64,000 nucleotides of DNA, from NCBI RefSeq assembly GCF_035920445.1, contig NZ_CP109162.1, forward strand, positions 6,200,001 to 6,264,000, read 5' to 3'. The first letter of the stretch is position 1. Every line of letters begins with the position of its first letter. Shown here piece after piece: positions 52,737 to 59,933 of the stretch. The notes under the pieces were generated by a model. The model did no database searches. It was not told the DNA's origin and was given only the letters and a program-made list of their open reading frames with translations. A program made the translations under genes and the position numbers. The stretch comes from Nocardia sp. NBC_01730. Lineage in GTDB: Bacteria; Actinomycetota; Actinomycetes; Mycobacteriales; Mycobacteriaceae.

Positions 52737-54368
52737 CTACCGATGCGGATCGCCCGCGGTGGCGAACAGACCTTCCAGCGCGGTGATGAAGAATGGGAAG
52801 TGTCCTGCGAAGCGCTGCAGGTTGCGGTCGCGTTCGAAGCCGCCGAACCAGTAGAGGCCGGCCTGGGAGTCGGCTGACAGGTCGAGGTCACGGAAGGCGC
52901 GGATCCAGTTGTCGGCGCGTCCGCCGATCACCATGAACGGCAGGGCGCGGGAGAACACCGTCTCCTGGTCGAGCGGCGGGATCTGTTCGCGCCGAGTCGC
53001 TTCCAGGCCGCGTTGCAGCGCGCGGATCTGCCCGGTGAGCTCCACCCCGCGCGCGGTCCTGACCGGCAGGTACTTCGGAAGCAGTAGGGTCGCGACACCG
53101 GCGAGCGCGATGGCGACGCCGACCAGGGCATGCCCGGAGGTGAGTGCGAGCGCGACCGTCGCGGCGATGCCCGCGACGACCAGCGCGCCGCCCAGCCATA
53201 CCGCGAGGCCGGGGCGACGGCGATCGGTGAAGCTGCCGCGGGCGACGGCGTCGGCCAGCAAGGCGGTGCGAACCGGACCGGATTGGATGCGGCCCGGCTT
53301 GCGCAGGTCGGTGACGGTCACCGCGTCGGCGCCGTCGGGCAGCAGCGCCCGGTAGACCGCCTTCTCGTAGTCGCGCAGCTGGTCGTCGGGTGCGTTCACC
53401 CGGTTGATTCGCCAGTCGGTGTCGCCGAGCGGGGTGATCCGGACGTACCGGCGCACTGCGAGATCCACCACCGTCGCGGCGATATCGACCGGATCGACGT
53501 GCCCGTCCAGCAGCAGGCCCGCCTCCCCGGGAAGCACTCCGTCGGGCGAGATGAACTGCACACGGTCACCCTCGCGCAGCAGCGGATCGATCGCGTCCGA
53601 GCCACCGCCTGCTGCGACGTCGCGGCGCCGGGCCCGCAGCACGAAGGCGATCACGCCCGCCAGCGCGAGCAGCAGCACACCGAACGCGACCAGCGCCGGC
53701 GTGGTGACTGTGAACGGGCCCGCGTCGCCGCTGTCGCGCACGTCGGCGTTGCTCGGCACGGTGCCGGGCGGCAGTTGCAGGGTCAGATCGATGACGTCGC
53801 CCTTGTGCAGGTCGGTCTGCTCGAGGAAGAGCACGCCGTCGGTCTCGATTTTGACGTCGGCGCACGGCCGGGCATTGCCGGGCGGGCCGAGTCTGCAGTC
53901 GACGATGCCCATCTCGAAGCTCGGGCTGATCAACGAAGCGCTGATCGAGGCGATGTCGGTGCTCAGCACGCCGAGCCAACGGAAAACCTGGGTACCTGGC
54001 GCGTCGCTGACCGTGTTGCGCACCGAGTACTCGAAAGTGGATTCGCCGGGTCGCGCCTCGATGGTGAACTGGTCGTCGGCCACCGTCGCGGTGCCCGCGC
54101 CCTCGGTGTCCACGTCGGTGACCTGGAAAACCCGCTCGACGTCGTCGCTCACCCTCAGCCGCAATGGAAGTGACATCCGGAACGTGCGGTCCTGCGGCAC
54201 CGCCACCCGCTCTACCACCTCGAGGACGCCTTCGCGGCTGAGTTTCAGGTCGGCGGTGATGGTCACGCCGCTCGGTGCGGGCTCCGTGTGGGCGACCGGG
54301 GCGGTCGCGAGCATTCCCGCGGTGGCGAGAAGGAGCGCGCCTACGGCGCCCCCCCGAAAAGTCAGCAT
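52737..54368 (-). CDS. DUF2207 membrane protein
   Basis: A 543-residue protein. Signal peptide (GALLLATAGMLATAPVAHT), extracytoplasmic beta-rich DUF2207 domain over about 35-225 (ITADLKLSREGVLEVVERVAV, WLGVLSTDIASISASL), one TM helix (VAFGVLLLALAGVIAFVL), a cytoplasmic part (PVDIAATVVDLAVRRYVRI), two further TM segments and a C-terminal DNWIRAFRDLDL region. Function unknown; common in actinobacteria. It diverges from the metallopeptidase with 76 bp between starts. Confidence 0.85.
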   Translation of the reverse strand: MLTFRGGAVGALLLATAGMLATAPVAHTEPAPSGVTITADLKLSREGVLEVVERVAVPQDRTFRMSLPLRLRVSDDVERVFQVTDVDTEGAGTATVADDQFTIEARPGESTFEYSVRNTVSDAPGTQVFRWLGVLSTDIASISASLISPSFEMGIVDCRLGPPGNARPCADVKIETDGVLFLEQTDLHKGDVIDLTLQLPPGTVPSNADVRDSGDAGPFTVTTPALVAFGVLLLALAGVIAFVLRARRRDVAAGGGSDAIDPLLREGDRVQFISPDGVLPGEAGLLLDGHVDPVDIAATVVDLAVRRYVRITPLGDTDWRINRVNAPDDQLRDYEKAVYRALLPDGADAVTVTDLRKPGRIQSGPVRTALLADAVARGSFTDRRRPGLAVWLGGALVVAGIAATVALALTSGHALVGVAIALAGVATLLLPKYLPVRTARGVELTGQIRALQRGLEATRREQIPPLDQETVFSRALPFMVIGGRADNWIRAFRDLDLSADSQAGLYWFGGFERDRNLQRFAGHFPFFITALEGLFATAGDPHR

Positions 54369-54444
54369 GGCTGCCTACTCTAGACAGCTTGCTATCCTGC
54401 GTCAGCGGCTGTCGGCGATCACTGAGACGAGGGGGTACGGGGGC

Positions 54445-55596
54445 GTGACACAACCACCGTACGGATACGGACCGGTTCCGCATGGCGGGCGCCCGGTTCC
54501 GCCCCAGCCCGGCTACGGTCCGCCACCTGCCTACGGTTCGCCGCCCGCATACGGACCGCCACCCGCATACGGTTCGCCGCCCGGTTACGGTTCGCCGCCG
54601 GGATATGGTCCGCCGCCCGGTTATTCGCCGCCCGGTTACGGTCCGCCACCGGGTTATCGCCCGCAGATGCCGCCGCCGATGCCCTACGGTCCGCCTGGTC
54701 GACGGCCGTATCCGCCGCCGCGCAAACGGGGCGGCGGATGGGTGGCGTTGTTGATCGTCGTCGTGTTTCTCGTCGCCGGAGGGCTGGTGCGCAACGCGGT
54801 CTCCGTCGGACGGAACAACAGTGGCCCGTCCGGTCCGCAGCCCACCTTCACTTTCACTCCCCAGCCAGACGGTTCGACGGGTCCGGCCGAGACGGGCAGC
54901 AACCCGCTGCTCACAGACCCGAACGTGACTCTGCTCCCGGCGCGGTGCGCGTACTCCCCGTGGGGCACTCAGGTCGACGCCGCGCGCAAGTTCTTCGAAA
55001 GCGCCGCGTCGTGCCTGGAGGCGGCGTGGAAACCGGTGTTGCGAAAGGAGAATCTGCCGTTTCAGCCGCCCGCGTTGAACGTCAGCGCGACCACGACGGG
55101 CATCACGACGCCGTGCACCGGGTCGACGAGCAATTTCGCCGCGTTCTACTGCCCGGCGAACAAGACCATCTATATGCCGATCAGCCAGCTGCAGACCGAC
55201 TACTTCAAGGACAACTGGGTGGTCTACCTGTCGGTCTTCGCACATGAGTATGGTCACCACGTGCAGGCGATGTCCGGCATTCTGCGCAAGGCGAACAGCG
55301 ATCGGGCCGACGCGGGCCCGCGCAGCGCCAAGGGGCTGGAACTGTCGCGCCGAGTCGAATTGCAGGCCAACTGCTTCGACGGCATGTACCTCTCGTCCTC
55401 GGCCGGAGGCGGCTCGCTGACCAACCCGCAGCTCACCTTGGCCCGCAAGGACGCGTACGGCCGTGGTGACCAGGCAGGCGACATGCGAGACCACGGCACG
55501 TCCGAGAACGGCGGCCAGTGGTTCGAGACGGGGTTGGACAACAACCGTGCGGCCCAGTGCAATACATTCACCGCATCGACGGGCGAGGTGAACTGA
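54445..55596 (+). CDS. Neutral zinc metallopeptidase (YpfJ family) with Pro/Gly/Tyr-rich tail
   Basis: A 383-residue protein from GTG 54445. Residues 1-90 are PPPGYG/SPPAYG repeats, then one TM helix (VALLIVVVFLVAGGLV). The extracytoplasmic peptidase domain has the metal-binding HEYGHHVQA and, later, the Glu-bearing RRVELQANCFDGMYL. The domain is PF04228-like. Two Cys pairs may form disulfides. Substrate unknown. Confidence 0.9.
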   Translation: MTQPPYGYGPVPHGGRPVPPQPGYGPPPAYGSPPAYGPPPAYGSPPGYGSPPGYGPPPGYSPPGYGPPPGYRPQMPPPMPYGPPGRRPYPPPRKRGGGWVALLIVVVFLVAGGLVRNAVSVGRNNSGPSGPQPTFTFTPQPDGSTGPAETGSNPLLTDPNVTLLPARCAYSPWGTQVDAARKFFESAASCLEAAWKPVLRKENLPFQPPALNVSATTTGITTPCTGSTSNFAAFYCPANKTIYMPISQLQTDYFKDNWVVYLSVFAHEYGHHVQAMSGILRKANSDRADAGPRSAKGLELSRRVELQANCFDGMYLSSSAGGGSLTNPQLTLARKDAYGRGDQAGDMRDHGTSENGGQWFETGLDNNRAAQCNTFTASTGEVN

Positions 55597-55645
55597 GGCG
55601 ATGACGCAACCTCGCAGTCGAGCGGCGGAAACACACTAACGCTGG

Positions 55646-56335
55646 TCAGGCCGGGGAATCGTGGTGCCTTAGACGGCCGAGCCAGGCAGTAACGGTTTCC
55701 GGTGTCGGCAGGTCATCGCCGATCAGGTCGAGCACGCTGTATCCGATGCACGCGGCGCCCATCACGCGCGACGCAGCCGCTTCCACGTCGCCCCAGGGCA
55801 GGTAGGGCTTGGCGATCAGCAGGGAGGCGATGCCGTGGGCGACGGACCAGAGTTCTAGCACGACGGGCAGCGGATCGCGCGGTGCCATCGTTCCCTCGTC
55901 CATGCACTTGTGCACGGTTGCCGCGAAATGCTCGAACGCTCCGCTGGTGAGAACTTGGTCGACCGCGCCGCCGATCTTCGTGGGCGCGATCGCCAGCCGG
56001 TACTGCTCGGGATGCGCGAGGGCGAACCGAACGTAGGCCATGCCCTGGTCACGCAGCTGGGTCATCGGCGAGGTCGCCGGGTCGGTTGCCGTCCGCAACG
56101 CCTCGGCGAGGTCCTCGAAGACCCGGGCAACGACGGCTTCGATGAGCTCGTCCTTGTCCCCGAAGTGTCGGTATATCGACGGCGCGCTCACTCCGACCAG
56201 CTCGCTGACCGCGCGGATCGACACCGCCTCGGCGGCACCGGTGCGTGCGAGCAGGTCGGCGGTGGCGCGCAGGATCTCCTCGCGTAGCTGGGCTCCGGAG
56301 CCGCGTGGCGAGCGCGGCCGGTGCGAGCCGATCAT
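55646..56335 (-). CDS. TetR regulator co-translated with MMPL
   Basis: A 229-residue TetR. The HTH lies in LREEILRATADLLARTGAAEAV, IRAVSELVGVSAPSIYRHFGDKDEL. The C-terminal domain is of the WHG type (YVRFALAHPEQYRLAI, LWSVAHGIASLLI). Its ATG overlaps the stop of the MMPL gene (56332-56335), so it is the second gene of the operon. The operator in front of MMPL (58595-58631) suggests it controls both. Confidence 0.9.
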   Translation of the reverse strand: MIGSHRPRSPRGSGAQLREEILRATADLLARTGAAEAVSIRAVSELVGVSAPSIYRHFGDKDELIEAVVARVFEDLAEALRTATDPATSPMTQLRDQGMAYVRFALAHPEQYRLAIAPTKIGGAVDQVLTSGAFEHFAATVHKCMDEGTMAPRDPLPVVLELWSVAHGIASLLIAKPYLPWGDVEAAASRVMGAACIGYSVLDLIGDDLPTPETVTAWLGRLRHHDSPA

Positions 56336-58578
56336 GGGCGATCTGCGGTTTCGAGGTCGGGTGTCGCGGACGCGTGGTCGACCTCGGTCAGCCCGATCTT
56401 CGCGTGCAGGCGGGCCAGCGGTTCAGGCGCCCACCAGTTCGCCGGGCCGAGCAGCCGCATGAGCGCCGGTGCGAGCAGGCCGCGAATGATTGTCGCGTCG
56501 GCGAGCACGGTCAGCGTGAGGCCGAGCCCCATCAATTGCATGAACGACACCTTCGAGGTGACAAGGGCGCCCAACACGATAGCCATCAGCACGGCGGCCG
56601 CAGTGAAGATGCGACCGGTGCGGGCGACGCCGATCGCGACCGCGCGGGCGTTGTCGTGCTCGGCCAGCCACTCCTCACGCACCCGCGAGAGCAGGAACAC
56701 CTCGTAGTCCATCGACAGGCCGAAGGCCAGGCAGAACATCAGGATCGGCATGGTCGGCACCAGGTAGCCGACCGGGGTGAACCCGAGTAGCCCGGACAGG
56801 TGGCCCTCCTGGAACACCCATACCATCGCACCGAACGCGGCGGCGAGCGAAAGCGTATTCAGCACAAGCGCTTTGATCGGAAGCACGACGCTCCCGGTGA
56901 ACAGGAACAGCACGACGAAGGTGGTCAGCGCGATCAGCGCACCCGCGAGCGGCAGCCGGGCGGCCAGTACGTCCAGCGAGTCGTCGTTGATCGCCGCGGC
57001 GCCGCCGTAGAGCGCGGGGCCCGGCGCGGGTACCGCCCGGATCGCTTGCAGCTGCCGGTCACCCGCGGGGGAGAAGGGGTCGAGCTTGGTGGCGACGTTG
57101 AGGTAGGTCCCCGTGTCATTGGCCATACCGGGCGTGGGCGCCGCGAACCGGAATCCGGAGGCGTAGATCCCGGCGCTGGACTGTACGGCGGGTACGCCGT
57201 CGACCTTGGATAGCTCGGCGGCGTACGCGCCGATCGCCGCGGTATCGCCCCGGTAGCCGTCCAACACGATCGTTGTGGTGGCCGCCGGGTCCGCCTGGGG
57301 GAACTGGCTGCGCATTACGTCACCGACCTGACGGCTGGCGGCGCCGGTCTGGAGCACCCGGTCGTCGGGGTAGCCGAACTTCACCGAGAGGAACGGTGCG
57401 CCGAGCGCGAGCAACACCACGATGAGCACGACCGCGACCGGCGGCGCGTGACGCATTACCGCGGAAACCGTTCGGTACCAGCGGGTCTCCTCCGGCGCAA
57501 GCGGGGCCGGCGCGGGTGTGCCTGGACGGAACAGCCGACGCAGGGGAACTCGCAGGTCGAGGGCGTTCACCCGATGGCCGAGCAGCACGAGCGCCGCGGG
57601 CAGGATCAGGATCGATGCTGCCGCGGCCGCGACGACCACGGCGACGCCCGCATAGGCGAAAGACTTGAGGAAGTACAGGTCGAACACGCTCAGCACGGCC
57701 ATCGAGAGGGCGACGGTGAGTGCGGAGAACAGTACGGTTCGTCCAGCGGTCTGCACGGCGCGGATGGTGGCCGCGGTCGGGTCGAGGCCGTTGCCGAGTT
57801 CCTCTCGGTAGCGGCTCACGATGAACAGGCTGTAGTCGATGGCCAGCGCGAGTCCCATGGCAGTCGTCATGTTCAGCGCGTAGATCGAGACATCGGTGAA
57901 CAGCGTGCACAAGCGCAGGATGGCCAGCGTCGCCGCGATCGCGAACAAGCCGATCACCAGCGGCAGTGCGGCCGCGATAAGGCTGCCGAACACCAGGATC
58001 AGCACGATCATCACCAGCGGCAGCGCGACGCCTTCGGCGAGGGCGAGATCTCGCGTGGTCTGCACGGTTACGTCGTGGTAGATCGCGGCGATGCCGCCCT
58101 GGCGGACCGTGACGCCGTCGGAGGTACCGGCGAGCTGGTCGGTCAGCTCGCCCGCGGTCTGCTGGACGTGGGATTCGTCGCCGGTGAGGTAGGCGACTAC
58201 CAAGGCGCTCTTGCCGTCGCTGCTGCGTAAGGCGGTCGACAGCGGGGACGGGGCGGTCCAATAGGACTGGACGCCCTGCACGTCGGCGCGCGCTTTCAGG
58301 GTGTCGGCAAGCCCGATACCCGCCGCCTTGGTAGCCGGATCGTTCGCACCGGCGTCGGAGCTGACCAGCAGCACGAAATTAGGCGCGGCGCCGCCGAAGT
58401 TGTCGGCGATCAGCTGGACCACCCGTGCGGACTCGGCATCGTTCGAGGTGAATCCGCCGGATTTCAGGTGCGCGGCCGCGGTCGCTCCGAAAATACCGCA
58501 CAGCACGGCGATAGCGAACGCGGCTGCGAGCACGGCACGGGGGAATCGGGTCGTGAATCGGGCTATCCGGGTCAGCAT
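56332..58578 (-). CDS. MMPL-family RND transporter (second)
   Basis: A 748-residue transporter: N-terminal TM (VLAAAFAIAVLCGIFGATAA), periplasmic domain, TM block with TTAMGLALAIDYSLFIVSRYRE, second periplasmic domain and TM block with FCLAFGLSMDYEVFLLSRVREEW. These two Asp-containing helices form the proton path. Only distantly similar to the MMPL at 24465. The cargo is probably a lipid or small hydrophobic molecule, unknown. Confidence 0.9.
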   Translation of the reverse strand: MLTRIARFTTRFPRAVLAAAFAIAVLCGIFGATAAAHLKSGGFTSNDAESARVVQLIADNFGGAAPNFVLLVSSDAGANDPATKAAGIGLADTLKARADVQGVQSYWTAPSPLSTALRSSDGKSALVVAYLTGDESHVQQTAGELTDQLAGTSDGVTVRQGGIAAIYHDVTVQTTRDLALAEGVALPLVMIVLILVFGSLIAAALPLVIGLFAIAATLAILRLCTLFTDVSIYALNMTTAMGLALAIDYSLFIVSRYREELGNGLDPTAATIRAVQTAGRTVLFSALTVALSMAVLSVFDLYFLKSFAYAGVAVVVAAAAASILILPAALVLLGHRVNALDLRVPLRRLFRPGTPAPAPLAPEETRWYRTVSAVMRHAPPVAVVLIVVLLALGAPFLSVKFGYPDDRVLQTGAASRQVGDVMRSQFPQADPAATTTIVLDGYRGDTAAIGAYAAELSKVDGVPAVQSSAGIYASGFRFAAPTPGMANDTGTYLNVATKLDPFSPAGDRQLQAIRAVPAPGPALYGGAAAINDDSLDVLAARLPLAGALIALTTFVVLFLFTGSVVLPIKALVLNTLSLAAAFGAMVWVFQEGHLSGLLGFTPVGYLVPTMPILMFCLAFGLSMDYEVFLLSRVREEWLAEHDNARAVAIGVARTGRIFTAAAVLMAIVLGALVTSKVSFMQLMGLGLTLTVLADATIIRGLLAPALMRLLGPANWWAPEPLARLHAKIGLTEVDHASATPDLETADRP

Positions 58579-58594
58579 CGGGGCGCTCCGCTCG

Positions 58595-58631
58595 ATAGGT
58601 TAGCGACGTTAGAGTAACGCCGTTAACCTAT
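58595..58631. promoter_or_regulatory. 37-bp near-perfect palindromic operator of the MMPL-TetR operon
   Basis: Outer arms ATAGGTTA/TAACCTAT and inner arms CGTTA/TAACG are symmetrical around 58613; only a few bases break the symmetry. It begins 17 bp before the MMPL ATG. Its length would allow two TetR dimers. The regulator is most likely the operon's own TetR. Confidence 0.8.
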
Positions 58632-58662
58632 GGGTGTCGAGAGGCCGGGATGCGCTGAAGGG

Positions 58663-59484
58663 TCAGCCACGGGACTTGCGGATTGCCCGAAGCCCCCTGC
58701 GGCCAGGGACGGGAAAGTCGTCGTGCATCTCCACCCACTCCGCCGTGGTCAACCAGAGTTGCTGAGCGCGGGCGTCGGCGGTGTTGTGGAAGATCCGGCG
58801 GCCTCGGTCGTCGCGTAATTCCTGTGTGACCACCGACCAGCGTGGCGGGCGTCCGTGCTCGGCCAGGTAGTCGTTGAGGTAGGCCGCGACCGCGGTGCCG
58901 ATGGTGTTCACCGGGCGCAGCGACACCCGGTTGCCGTACTGGGCGGCGTGGAAACGTCGTGCAGCACAAAGGGATCGGGGATTGGCATTGGAGGCGATCC
59001 AGCCTGCGCGCTGCGCCCGCTCGATCAGCCAGAGGTGCTTGACGGCTGATGGGGCGATATTGCCGATGCGGGTGCGGATCAGGGTCATGATCTGCTCGGA
59101 GCACAGCACGTCACGGCGCGTCGGCCCGATGCCGTGCGAGGTCCAGTGCGCGTCGGCAAGTCTGGCGAGTACCCGGCCGAAGTCGTCGATGCTGCGCTGG
59201 GCGCGCCGCCCGAGCCGCTCGATGCGCTCGGCCTCGCGGCGCATCTCGTTCTGTGTCGTCAGGGTGCGGATCGCGGCTATGGTCGGAACCTGGCCGCGTT
59301 CCAGGAGTTCGAGAATCGCGGCGGCGGTGGCCGGGTCGGCCGCGGCGGTCACCGGTAGCGAATCGCGCTTGATCGCGAAGTCCTGCGGGCTGATCGCCCG
59401 GCTCAGCAGGGCGACGGCGGAGTGATCGCCTGCGAAATCGGTACTGGACAGCCAGGCGGCGGCGATGTCGTCACACGACGGCAC
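58663..59484 (-). CDS. Unknown 273-residue helical protein
   Basis: From ATG 59484. No family recognised. The protein is Arg-rich and mostly helical, with MRREAERIERLGRRAQRSIDD in the middle, a segment VLCSEQIMTLIRTRIGNIAP suggesting a winged-helix-like fold, PRSLCAARRFHAAQYG, and GTAVAAYLNDYLAEHGRPPRW. GC3 and codon use look normal. It has a long private upstream region (449 bp) shared with divergent dnaX. DNA or RNA binding is possible from the charge but unproven. Confidence 0.65.
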   Translation of the reverse strand: MPSCDDIAAAWLSSTDFAGDHSAVALLSRAISPQDFAIKRDSLPVTAAADPATAAAILELLERGQVPTIAAIRTLTTQNEMRREAERIERLGRRAQRSIDDFGRVLARLADAHWTSHGIGPTRRDVLCSEQIMTLIRTRIGNIAPSAVKHLWLIERAQRAGWIASNANPRSLCAARRFHAAQYGNRVSLRPVNTIGTAVAAYLNDYLAEHGRPPRWSVVTQELRDDRGRRIFHNTADARAQQLWLTTAEWVEMHDDFPVPGRRGLRAIRKSRG

Positions 59485-59933
59485 GGTGGAATTTCCTCCG
59501 GTGGAAGTGTGGGAATGGTGCTGGTCACCGTGGGCCGAACTCGGTGGTTGTGCCCCGGTCGGGATGAGGGACCGGCCGGGGTCACCAACCTGATGAAGGT
59601 TTGGCTACCGAAGTTGCCGATTGCCACGTTAGCCAGACGATTGCGTTCATGTCACCAGTGGTGACTGTTTCGTTATGTCCACAAACTTGCGGTGAAGCGG
59701 GGCGTAGGTACGTATTTTCGCGCTATTAGGGAGAATGTGGTGGCAAACGTCCGGGTTCGGTTGGCGGCGATGTGTGATTGCTGACGCGTTGCCGTCTTGC
59801 TTGCCGGGAAGCGGGGTGTAAGAAGTCATGGCGTATCATGTGATCTGGGTCACAGATCTGGTGGTCGATGTGCTCGTGCGAGCCGCGCTGGGCGGGAATG
59901 TTCTTTGTCGGTGCTCGCCGGTAACCTCTGGCC
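59485..59933. other. 449-bp divergent intergenic region before dnaX
   Basis: No gene seen. It contains the dyad GTCACC-agt-GGTGAC (59651-59665), an AT-richer patch about 59700-59750 that may hold the promoter of the leftward gene, and a CRP-type site at 59839-59854. Confidence 0.6.
59839..59854. promoter_or_regulatory. CRP/GlxR-type binding site
   Basis: TGTGA-TCTGGG-TCACA has both consensus half-sites intact and lies 80 bp before the dnaX start. Actinobacterial Crp/GlxR proteins bind TGTGA-n6-TCACA. Function at this promoter is inference. Confidence 0.6.
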
